In this document: positions 6,346-13,122 of the stretch, one piece after another
How the letters are laid out: every line of letters starts with the position of its first letter
How positions within the stretch are numbered: position 1 is the stretch's first letter
Origin: an uncultured Campylobacter sp.
GTDB taxonomy: Bacteria > Campylobacterota > Campylobacteria > Campylobacterales > Campylobacteraceae
Direction: 5' to 3'
DNA length: 13,247 nucleotides
Assembly: GCF_938039205.1 (NCBI RefSeq)
Contig: NZ_CALHVM010000028.1
Span: 1 to 13,247, forward strand
Notes under the pieces: generated by a model
What the model was told of the DNA's origin: nothing
The model's input: only the letters and a program-made list of their open reading frames with translations
Database searches by the model: none
Position numbers and translations under genes: made by a program

Positions 6346-6687
6346 ATGAGCGCAGCACCACATATACCATCGGAGTTAGTCTTACGCATAGCTTCGTATT
6401 TCACGCCGATCCACCACGTCGCAGGCCGCCTAAGAGTCCGCGTCAGCAGCGATATCAAAAAAGAAGCGGACAGCTTGCCATTAGAAAAAATAGATCAAGC
6501 GATCAAGCAAATAGACGGCATAAAAAACGTCAAATTTAACAAGCTAATCGGCTCTGCAACGATCGAATACGACCACGAAGTTTTCCCGAAAAAGATGTGG
6601 GACGATCTGCTAAAAGGCGAAAATTTACACGAAATTTCAGCCCTCATCAACAACCTAGCTCAAAAAGCTACCGGCGGCGCAAGATGA
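6346..6687 (+). CDS. HMA2-like small protein, first gene of the ferrosome-like operon
   Basis: A 113-residue protein with no signal peptide and no convincing membrane segment. Residues 20-90 resemble the HMA2-type domain: HHVAGRLRVRV at 23-33 with three alternating arginines, then helix and strand pattern IDQAIKQIDGIKNVKFNKLI and ATIEYDHE. There is no CxxC metal site. The same arrangement opens the ATPase five genes downstream, where the arginine motif is LTKNRVRF. As I recall, ferrosome proteins carry an arginine motif of the form hydrophobic-xxx-R-hydrophobic-R-hydrophobic, which would fit. It has an AAAGGAG ribosome site 5 bases upstream, the strongest in the operon, and overlaps the next gene by ATGA. 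A structural or assembly partner of the ATPase is the likely role, by inference. Confidence 0.8.
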   Translation: MSAAPHIPSELVLRIASYFTPIHHVAGRLRVRVSSDIKKEADSLPLEKIDQAIKQIDGIKNVKFNKLIGSATIEYDHEVFPKKMWDDLLKGENLHEISALINNLAQKATGGAR

Positions 6688-7331
6688 ACGAGGAGCTAAA
6701 GCAAGCCGCAAATGCGGTATTTTTACTAGAGTCGCAGGGAGTAAAATTTTACGAAAACGTCTGCAAAAAAGATGAAATTTTTGATCAAATTTTAGCGGTT
6801 AGGCAAAGCGGACTAGAGCTTTTAAAGCCCTACGCAGACCCCGCCGACCCGCAAGTTTTTTGTGCTTTAGCGTGCGAGGACCTTGACGCTTGTTTTATAA
6901 AAGCGCTAAACTACGAGTTTGAGCTAAATGCGTTTTATGAAAATTTTACCGATAGCCTGAGCGATGAAAATTTTAAAGATATTTGCTTTAGGCTCTGGGC
7001 TACGTCAAATAACGAATACATCCCAGCTCTAAAAGCAAAACTGGCTCAAATTTTAGCTACGCAGTTTCAAGGTGCGGATAACACAAGCCAAGAGGAGCAG
7101 GCGCAAACGGCTCAAAATCCGAGCGACAATATCCTAAACGCTTTTGATTCGCAGAGCTTTAAGCAAATCAGTCAGACACTAGAGCGCATAGGCTCTGGGC
7201 AAGGCAGCAAAGAGGACGCGATCGCGCTTTTAAACAATCCGAATTTTTCATTTTTCGGCGGTTTGGCGCTTGGCGGACTAGCCAGCATGATGCTCAGTAA
7301 AAATTTAGACAAAAACAAAGATAAAGAATAA
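6684..7331 (+). CDS. Ferritin-like four-helix protein with C-terminal glycine-rich anchor
   Basis: A 215-residue protein starting at the ATG of an ATGA overlap (6684-6687); the frame is open further upstream, but that would run deep into the previous gene. Residues 1-125 look like a four-helix ferritin-like bundle: LLESQGVKFYENV (Glu16, Tyr23), a cysteine-rich helix (Cys60, Cys64, Cys70, with Glu65), NYEFELNAFYENF (Glu78, Glu80) and WATSNNEYIPALKAKL (Glu111). Full ExxH pairs are missing, so a working di-iron centre is doubtful. A Gln/Ser-rich linker (about 128-150), a short helix and a hydrophobic glycine-rich segment FSFFGGLALGGLASMML (188-204) follow, with a charged end. It would thus place a ferritin-like domain on a membrane. 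The iron context fits storage or delivery, but the family call rests on pattern alone. Confidence 0.75.
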   Translation: MNEELKQAANAVFLLESQGVKFYENVCKKDEIFDQILAVRQSGLELLKPYADPADPQVFCALACEDLDACFIKALNYEFELNAFYENFTDSLSDENFKDICFRLWATSNNEYIPALKAKLAQILATQFQGADNTSQEEQAQTAQNPSDNILNAFDSQSFKQISQTLERIGSGQGSKEDAIALLNNPNFSFFGGLALGGLASMMLSKNLDKNKDKE

Positions 7332-7353
7332 AATTTAACACAAAGGATAAAAA

Positions 7354-7746
7354 ATGGCATTACCGTTTATCGCAGGAGCAATCTTAGGAGGTTTAGCCGT
7401 CGCGGCTTTTAACAACAAAGACAAAATCAAATCAACCCTTGAAAGCGGACTAGATAAAGGCAAAGAATTTGCCGAAAACGCAAAGGAATTTGCCGAGAAA
7501 AAAATAGGCGAAGCAAAAGAGTACGCCGAGAAAAAATTTGCTAAAACAAGTGAAGAGGCAACCGAAACAAAAAAACGCACAAGACGCACTAGCGCCGAAG
7601 TAGCCGCTGAAAAAGAAGCCAAAAAAACAAAATCTAAGAAAAAAAGCGCTCCAAGAGCTAAAAAAGCTCCGGCAAAAGCAGCCGAGCAAACCGAAAGCCT
7701 AGCCGAAGATATCGCAAACGCGCTTGAGCCAAATTTAGAAAAATAA
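7354..7746 (+). CDS. YtxH-like membrane protein with histone-H1-like lysine tail
   Basis: A 130-residue protein. A glycine-rich hydrophobic segment (LPFIAGAILGGLAVAAF, residues 3-19) is followed by an amphipathic charged helix with near repeats (KEFAENAKEFAEKK, GEAKEYAEKKF, about 37-62), as in YtxH or LEA-type proteins. Residues about 73-110 are extremely basic and Ala/Pro-containing (KKTKSKKKSAPRAKKAPAKA), like a histone H1 tail. The last 20 residues are acidic. The tail could bind a polyanion such as phosphate granules, polyphosphate or DNA; in an iron-phosphate organelle the first two are attractive, but this is speculation. AAAGGA precedes the ATG, 22 bases after the previous gene. Confidence 0.8.
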   Translation: MALPFIAGAILGGLAVAAFNNKDKIKSTLESGLDKGKEFAENAKEFAEKKIGEAKEYAEKKFAKTSEEATETKKRTRRTSAEVAAEKEAKKTKSKKKSAPRAKKAPAKAAEQTESLAEDIANALEPNLEK

Positions 7747-7758
7747 TAAAGGTAAAAT

Positions 7759-8064
7759 ATGAATCTAACATCAACAACCAGACTCCCACTGGACCATATG
7801 ATAAGCGGCGCGCTAATCGGCGCGATAGCAGCCGGCGGCGTAGGTATACTAAACTATAAAAAAGGTAGCGCAAGCAAGGCCGAAGTAGTCGCAAAAACGA
7901 CCAAAACCGCGATCCAAGGCGGTATCGTCACGGCATGCGCCATTAGCGCGTCAAACAAACTAGTCTCTGCACGCTATTTTGCTGCGGCCGTCACCGTAGC
8001 CGTAGGTATCGCAGGCGTGGTCGCGACGGAGAATTTAATCAAAAATTTAGAGGAAAGTAAATGA
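7759..8064 (+). CDS. Small glycine-rich membrane protein, two or three helices
   Basis: A 101-residue integral membrane protein. Helix 1 (about 14-32) is glycine-zipper-like (ISGALIGAIAAGGVGIL), followed by a basic loop (NYKKGSASKAEVVAKTTK). Hydrophobic stretches lie at about 52-65 and 72-89 (YFAAAVTVAVGIAGVVAT), and the end is short and charged. Size and layout recall magnetosome MamC-type proteins, but no specific motif proves relation. AAAGG lies before the ATG, 12 bases after the previous stop, and the gene ends in an ATGA overlap with the next, so the two are translationally coupled. Probably a component of the same membrane compartment as its neighbours. Confidence 0.75.
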   Translation: MNLTSTTRLPLDHMISGALIGAIAAGGVGILNYKKGSASKAEVVAKTTKTAIQGGIVTACAISASNKLVSARYFAAAVTVAVGIAGVVATENLIKNLEESK

Positions 8065-8405
8065 AAAACCCATACATCAATCAAACTCAAACAGTAAATC
8101 AGCTAAACGACGACGGTAGCACGACGACTACGACTACGACGGTAAAGACTACTGGCGCGCCAAGCGCTTTTGATCGCGGTATAAACGACGCGCTAAAGGA
8201 CTTCATCCCTGCAAATTTTAATGCAGCAGGCTTTATAAAAGGTGCACTCATAGGCGGCGTCGTGGCATACGTGCTAACAAACGAAAACGCGCAAAAAGCG
8301 CTATTTTCAGCTATCGCGAAGGGATCAAATTTGCTTCAAGCAGGATTTGAAGAACTAAAAGAGCGATTTGAAGATGTAAAGGCCGAAATTGACTCCCAAA
8401 AATAA
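8061..8405 (+). CDS. Small single-pass membrane protein with poly-threonine segment
   Basis: A 114-residue protein. The N-terminal 50 residues are polar, with seven consecutive threonines (21-27) encoded by ACG/ACT triplets. Residues about 55-73 form a glycine-rich membrane helix (AAGFIKGALIGGVVAYVL). The C-terminal 40 residues are an amphipathic charged helix (FEELKERFEDVKAEI), a YtxH-like arrangement. The helix is very like those in the three preceding proteins. The gene begins in an ATGA overlap with the gene before it and overlaps the ATPase gene by 17 bases. I do not recognise a named family. Confidence 0.75.
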   Translation: MKNPYINQTQTVNQLNDDGSTTTTTTTVKTTGAPSAFDRGINDALKDFIPANFNAAGFIKGALIGGVVAYVLTNENAQKALFSAIAKGSNLLQAGFEELKERFEDVKAEIDSQK

Positions 8406-10464
8406 TGTTCGCATCGCGCACCTGACTAAAAACCGCGTGCGCTTCGTTTGCGAACGCATCGGCGAGGACTGCGACGAGAGTCGCTTGGAGGCTCAAATTT
8501 CGGAGTTTAGGTATGCAAAAAGCGTCAGGGTAAACAAAAAAGCAAAGAGCATAGTCGTCGGCTTTGAGTCAAATTTAAACGAAATCAAAGAGTTCATCGA
8601 AAATTTGCCGATCGCAAATTTAAACAAGCATAAAAACAGCCCGAGCAAGGCTGAAATTTATAAGGCGGCAACGGCTCTAGCCATCACGCCTCTTATAAAC
8701 AACAACGGCGTAAAGGCTATGGCTAGCCTGATAGCGGCCGCGCCACTACTAAAAGAAGGCGCAAGCGAAGCCGTAAACGAGGGCATAACCTCAAAGGTAC
8801 TCGAAGCTACAGCAGTAGGTGTGAGCCTGGCTAGACGCGACTTTTTGGCGGCAAATAGCACAAATCTCATGCTAACTATCGGCGAATACATGGAAGAAAG
8901 CGCCGTACACCGCAGCGACGACCTCATCAAAGAGCTAGCTCGCCCGAACATAGAAGAGGTCTGGATCGAGATAAATGATCACGGCAAAAAATCCCTCAAA
9001 AAAATCGCGACCGTAGACGTCAAAATAGGTGACATCGTAGTCGTCGGCGCGGGCGAGAGCATCGGCATCGACGGCTACATCGTAGAGGGCACCGCAAGCG
9101 TAAATCAAGTCTCGATGACGGGTGAAGCCGAACCCGTCAAAAAAGAGCGCGGCGACCGCGTGATGAGCGGAACCGTCGTCGAGGACGGGCGCATAAAAAT
9201 CTGGGCCGAGAGCATAGCAGCCGAGAGCGCGACTGCTAGGATAAAATCCTACATCCAAAGCTCACTAAACGAAAAATCCGCCGTCGGACTAAAAGCTACG
9301 AAGCTAGCCGACAAGCTAGTGCCCGTGACGCTAAGTCTAGCCGGCGTTTCGTATCTACTTAGCCGAGATATGACTCGCGTGGCTAGCGTCTTGCAGGCGG
9401 ACTACTCCTGCGCGCTAAAGCTAGCCACGCCCGTCGCATTTAAATCAAGCATCTCAAAAGCCGGCCGCAACGGCGTACTGATAAAGGGCGCCAAAGCTAT
9501 CGAGGCGCTAGCGAGCGCCGATACTTTCGTCTTTGATAAAACCGGCACGCTAACGCACGGCAGCCTAAGCGTCGTCAAGGTTCACTCATTTAAAAAGGAA
9601 TTTACCGAAGCGCAGCTCTTAAATTTGACCGCAAGCGCTGAGGAGCACTACTTCCACCCAGTAGCCGAGGCCATCGTAAAGGCCGCGCGCGAGATAGGCT
9701 TTCATCACATCCATCACGATGAGGTCGAGTTTATCGTCGCTCACGGCGTGAAAACATACGTAGGCGGCAAAGAGGTCGTGATCGGCTCAAGGCACTTTTT
9801 AGAGGACGACGAGCAAATTTCATTTAGCAAACACGAAGAAATCATAAAAAGCGAAGTAGACAGCGGACTCACGCTACTTTACGTAGGCTACGACAAAGAG
9901 CTCTTGGGCGTCATCGCCATGCGCGATACCATGCGAGAAAATGCCGCGCAGACGCTAGCAAAGCTACGAAAACTAGGCGTAAAAGAGCTGATAATGCTAA
10001 CGGGCGACGTGCAGTCTAAAGCCGATCAGGTAGCAAGCGAACTAGGTATCGATAGAGTCTATGCAAACTGCCTACCTACCGATAAAGCAGGCATCATCGA
10101 GCAGCTAAAAGCCGAGGGTAAAAAAGTAGCCTTCGTCGGAGACGGCATCAACGACGCGCCAAGCCTCACCAAAGCGCACGTAGGCATCAGTATGCAAAAG
10201 GGTGCTGATATAGCAAAAGCCACCGCCGACATCAGTCTACTAAAAGACGACATCGGCTCGGTCGCCGTCGCAAAAGACGTCGCAAATAAAACTATGAGGC
10301 TGATAAATACGAATTTTAACGCCACCGTCGGCATAAACTCGCTCATCCTAGCGGGTGCTACGTTTGGACTCTTTAACCCTATCGCCACGGCCATTTTGCA
10401 CAACGGTACGACGATCGGACTGCTGGCAAATTCGATGAAAGGCGTCAAGATAGGCGCGAAGTAA
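8389..10464 (+). CDS. fezB: P1B-type (P1B-6/FezB-like) heavy-metal transporting ATPase
   Basis: A 691-residue P-type ATPase starting at TTG, with AAAGG (8378-8382) six bases upstream; the next in-frame start, a GTG at 8437, would cut into the N-terminal domain. Residues 5-75 form an HMA2-like domain with LTKNRVRF (12-19) and no CxxC. Membrane helices of the N-terminal half follow (about 90-165). The catalytic parts are complete: actuator TGEAEP (244-249), phosphorylation site Asp383 in DKTGT, HP motif 423-424, TGD 538-540 and GDGINDAP 584-591. The ion-site motif is YSCALKLATP (339-348): Ser-Cys-Ala replaces the usual Cys-Pro-Cys, with the Pro six residues after the Cys. The last helices contain NTNFNATVGINSL and ILHNGTTIGLL. 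These features match the P1B-6 group, to which ferrosome FezB belongs, so iron loading into a vesicle is the best guess. The symbol is given by inference. Confidence 0.85.
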   Translation: MTPKNNVRIAHLTKNRVRFVCERIGEDCDESRLEAQISEFRYAKSVRVNKKAKSIVVGFESNLNEIKEFIENLPIANLNKHKNSPSKAEIYKAATALAITPLINNNGVKAMASLIAAAPLLKEGASEAVNEGITSKVLEATAVGVSLARRDFLAANSTNLMLTIGEYMEESAVHRSDDLIKELARPNIEEVWIEINDHGKKSLKKIATVDVKIGDIVVVGAGESIGIDGYIVEGTASVNQVSMTGEAEPVKKERGDRVMSGTVVEDGRIKIWAESIAAESATARIKSYIQSSLNEKSAVGLKATKLADKLVPVTLSLAGVSYLLSRDMTRVASVLQADYSCALKLATPVAFKSSISKAGRNGVLIKGAKAIEALASADTFVFDKTGTLTHGSLSVVKVHSFKKEFTEAQLLNLTASAEEHYFHPVAEAIVKAAREIGFHHIHHDEVEFIVAHGVKTYVGGKEVVIGSRHFLEDDEQISFSKHEEIIKSEVDSGLTLLYVGYDKELLGVIAMRDTMRENAAQTLAKLRKLGVKELIMLTGDVQSKADQVASELGIDRVYANCLPTDKAGIIEQLKAEGKKVAFVGDGINDAPSLTKAHVGISMQKGADIAKATADISLLKDDIGSVAVAKDVANKTMRLINTNFNATVGINSLILAGATFGLFNPIATAILHNGTTIGLLANSMKGVKIGAK

Positions 10465-10481
10465 ATTTGAAGGAATGACGG

Positions 10482-11942
10482 TTGATAGATAAAATTTTAA
10501 AATTTATGAATGACGAGATGTCGCTAGCCAACGACTTTTTATACGGCTATTTTTTGGTTATAGTGCTTGTTCTTACCGGTATTTATTTTAGCTATATTAC
10601 TAGATTCGTGCAGTTTAGGATGTTTTTTGAGGCATGCAAGGTTTTAGTCGAGAAAAAAGATAAATACAACAAACACCACCTCACGCCGTTTCAAGCGCTT
10701 ATGATCTCCACCGCCTCGCGCGTGGGCATCGGAAATATCGCCGGCATCTCCGCGGCTATCGTAGCCGGCGGACCGGGCGCGCTATTTTGGATGTGTTTGA
10801 TGGCTTTTTTGGGTGCGGCTTCGGCATTTGCCGAGAGTACGCTAGCTCAAATTTACAAGACCAAAGACGCATTTGGCTTTAAAGGCGGCCCAGCATATTA
10901 CATCAAAAACGGCCTAGGCATCAAGTGGATGGCGAGCCTTTTTGCCGTTATCCTCATCATCACGTACGCATACGGATTTAACGGCCTACAAAGCTACACT
11001 ATGACCTCTGCCTTCCAAATTTACTACGACCAAAGCGTTGGCGCTACGAGCTTTAGCGATAGCGGCTTGCCGGTTGGTATCGGTATTATTCTAACGGCAT
11101 TTGCGGCGGTGATGTTTTTTAGCAAGAGCCACGTCATCGGCAAGGTTAGCTCATATATCGTGCCTTTCATGGCACTTGCCTATATCCTGCTAGCCTTTAT
11201 CGCGATTTGCTTAAATTTTGACAAACTCCCCGCCGTCTTTGATATGATCATGAAAAGCGCCTTTGATTTTAAGGCGATATTTGGCGGATTTGCCGGTAGC
11301 GTGATCGTCTACGGTATCAAGCGTGGCCTGTTTTCAAACGAAGCTGGCATGGGTTCTGCGCCAAACGCAGCAGCCGCGGCCCACACTAGCCATCCGGTAA
11401 AGCAAGGACTCGTGCAGGCGATGGCGGTTTTTATAGATATGACGATCTGCGTGGCTTCTGGCATGATAGTGCTTTTCTCACAAGCCTATATCACAAAGCA
11501 AACGGGTGCCGGCGGCGAACTGCTCACCGCACTTCCATTGGTGCAGGCCGCGATGCGCGAGTACTACGGCGAGATCGGCCTTCACTTTACGACGCTTGCG
11601 GTGGTGCTTTTTGCGATCACGTCGCTGATTGGCAACTACTACTACGCGCAGGCAAATATCAAATACCTCACCAAAAACCACAAAATCGCCATAGCCTTTA
11701 AACTAACGGCGGTCGCGATGATATTCGTCGGAGCGCAGATGAATCTCACTATCGCTTGGAACATCGCTGATATCACGATGGCGGCGATGGCTACGATAAA
11801 TATCGCTGCGATCTTTATGCTATCAAAAGTCATGATAAAAGCTCTAAAAGACTACGAATCGCAAAGAAAAGCGGGGCTAAATCCGGAATTTGACCCTGAG
11901 AGCATAGGCATCGCAAACACAACTTGCTGGAGAAAAAAATGA
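10482..11942 (+). CDS. AGCS-family alanine/glycine:cation symporter
   Basis: A 486-residue inner-membrane transporter with about ten or more hydrophobic helices. Signature stretches of the AGCS family are clear: TASRVGIGNIAGIS (77-90), AGGPGALFWMCLMAFLGAAS (95-114) with FAES following, and KRGLFSNEAGMGSAPNAAAA (280-299). Members take up alanine or glycine with sodium or protons. The start is TTG at 10482 with AAGGA seven bases upstream; an ATG at residue 9 lacks a ribosome site. It follows the ATPase by 17 bases and overlaps the next gene by ATGA, so it belongs to the same operon. Why an amino-acid symporter is carried with iron-compartment genes is not clear. The C-terminal tail is polar and ends in TCWRKK. 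Confidence 0.92.
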   Translation: MIDKILKFMNDEMSLANDFLYGYFLVIVLVLTGIYFSYITRFVQFRMFFEACKVLVEKKDKYNKHHLTPFQALMISTASRVGIGNIAGISAAIVAGGPGALFWMCLMAFLGAASAFAESTLAQIYKTKDAFGFKGGPAYYIKNGLGIKWMASLFAVILIITYAYGFNGLQSYTMTSAFQIYYDQSVGATSFSDSGLPVGIGIILTAFAAVMFFSKSHVIGKVSSYIVPFMALAYILLAFIAICLNFDKLPAVFDMIMKSAFDFKAIFGGFAGSVIVYGIKRGLFSNEAGMGSAPNAAAAAHTSHPVKQGLVQAMAVFIDMTICVASGMIVLFSQAYITKQTGAGGELLTALPLVQAAMREYYGEIGLHFTTLAVVLFAITSLIGNYYYAQANIKYLTKNHKIAIAFKLTAVAMIFVGAQMNLTIAWNIADITMAAMATINIAAIFMLSKVMIKALKDYESQRKAGLNPEFDPESIGIANTTCWRKK

Positions 11943-12223
11943 ACATAAACGGACAACTTTTAAATTTACAAACACACAGAAAAGTCGCAAAAATCGGCAT
12001 GAGCGTCACTCTAGCCACAGTTTGCCTAACGGCGTTCGGGCTTAAAGGCAGAAACAAAGGCAGCTTTAAAAAGTGGCACGTAGCCTCAGGCGTCGCGTTT
12101 ATAGGTTTTTCGCTCTATCACGCGGGCCTCTACGAAAACGGCATCTTTAGAAACATGATCGTAAACGCAAATAAGAAAAACGCCGAGGCAAAAAGGCTAG
12201 CAAGCGATGATCAAGATAAATGA
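11939..12223 (+). CDS. Small two-helix membrane protein with His-x13-His in helix 2
   Basis: A 94-residue protein starting at the ATG of an ATGA overlap with the symporter gene, with GGAG six bases upstream. Helix 1 spans about residues 18-36 (IGMSVTLATVCLTAFGL), after His13. Helix 2 spans about 46-64 (WHVASGVAFIGFSLYHAGLY), with His47 and His61 thirteen residues apart and a Gly between. The C-terminus is charged. His pairs at this distance with an intervening Gly are typical of di-heme cytochrome b helices, so a dimer might bind heme; no heme binding is proven. It overlaps the ModD-like gene by 17 bases. An orphan fragment of a larger cytochrome-like domain is an alternative. Confidence 0.75.
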   Translation: MNINGQLLNLQTHRKVAKIGMSVTLATVCLTAFGLKGRNKGSFKKWHVASGVAFIGFSLYHAGLYENGIFRNMIVNANKKNAEAKRLASDDQDK

Positions 12224-13049
12224 CGCCGAAATTTTAGCCTACATCGGCGAGGATCTGCCCTACTTTGATCTTACGACCTCGCTTCAAGGCATCCGCAAAA
12301 ACGCCGTCTTAACCATACTGCCGCGCGAGGACGTGACGGTTAGCTGCGTAGACGTCGCCGCTCGCATCGCGCGTTTGCTAGACTGCGAGACGCAAATTTG
12401 CGTCCCAAACTCAGCCGTCGCGGCCGCAAAAGAGCCGATTATAAAAATCAGTGGTAGCTACGATAATGTGCACAAAGCCTGGAAACTAGCGCAAATTTGC
12501 CTAGAGTACGCCTGCAAGGTCGCCACCTACGCAAGAGCGATGAACGAGGCCGCCAAAAGCGTAAATCCAAAATGCGAAATCCTAGCCACGCGCAAAAGCT
12601 TTCCGTTTGCCAAGAAATTTTGCCTAAAAGCCGTGCTTGAGGGCGGCTGCGGCATACATAGGCTAAATTTGAGCGACAGCGTGCTGTTTTTTAAAAATCA
12701 CATCAAGGCTTACGACTCGTATGAGAAGTTTTTGGCTCAAATTTCAACCTTTAAAGCAAAATCTCCCGAGCGTAAAATCGCCGTCGAATGCGAAAATTTA
12801 GACGACTGCGAAACGCTTTTAAAGGCGGGCGCCGACGTCGTGCAGTGCGATAAATTTACGCCGGGGGCGGTAAAGCAGGCGGTAGATCTACGAGATAAAA
12901 TCACTCCAAACGCGGCCCTAGTTGTAAGCGGCGGGATAAATCTAAAAAACGTCCGAGAATTCGCCGTCACAGGCGCGGACGCACTCGTCACATCAGCTAT
13001 GTACACGCAAGGCATGGCCGACATCACGGCGGTTTTAGAGATAGTATAA
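12207..13049 (+). CDS. modD: ModD-like protein (NadC/QPRTase-fold family), last gene of the operon
   Basis: A 280-residue cytoplasmic protein of the quinolinate phosphoribosyltransferase fold. The N-terminal domain covers residues 1-105, and the barrel includes LATRKSFPFAKKF (127-139), GGCGIHRLNLSDSVLFFKNH (146-165) and VVSGGIN (239-245). SDSVLFFKNH resembles ModD (SETILVF-NH type) rather than true NadC (YDMVLIKDNH), so it was assigned to ModD, a protein of unclear biochemistry first named from molybdate operons. TRK and HR phosphate-binding residues are kept, but the usual TRKxxPG has become TRKSFPF. No modABC genes are present here. The ATG at 12207 overlaps the previous gene by 17 bases with a distant AAGG, so translation is probably coupled. 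A hairpin follows at once. The real substrate is unknown; a NadC paralogue is the alternative. Confidence 0.85.
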   Translation: MIKINDAEILAYIGEDLPYFDLTTSLQGIRKNAVLTILPREDVTVSCVDVAARIARLLDCETQICVPNSAVAAAKEPIIKISGSYDNVHKAWKLAQICLEYACKVATYARAMNEAAKSVNPKCEILATRKSFPFAKKFCLKAVLEGGCGIHRLNLSDSVLFFKNHIKAYDSYEKFLAQISTFKAKSPERKIAVECENLDDCETLLKAGADVVQCDKFTPGAVKQAVDLRDKITPNAALVVSGGINLKNVREFAVTGADALVTSAMYTQGMADITAVLEIV

Positions 13050-13053
13050 TTTG

Positions 13054-13087
13054 CAAATTTGACAGACCGCTTGGCTAGTCAAATTTG
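13054..13087 (+). terminator. Terminator of the nine-gene operon
   Basis: CAAATTTGAC (13054-13063) and GTCAAATTTG (13078-13087) form a perfect 10-base-pair stem, extended by G-U pairs, around a 14-base loop, starting five bases past the ModD stop. No strong T run follows. It lies between convergent genes and may serve both. Confidence 0.6.
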
Positions 13088-13122
13088 TGCATGCGTTTAA
13101 CGTATAGCTATATCAAACTTTC

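Noticed and set aside
6597..6683. N-terminal extension of the ferritin-like protein
   Set aside because: The extra 29 residues are basic, overlap the previous gene's coding end and lack a ribosome site, while ATG 6684 gives a standard ATGA coupling.
7759..8064. Naming the 101-residue protein MamC
   Set aside because: Only size and glycine-rich helices agree; no MamC-specific motif could be recognised and no other magnetosome genes are present.
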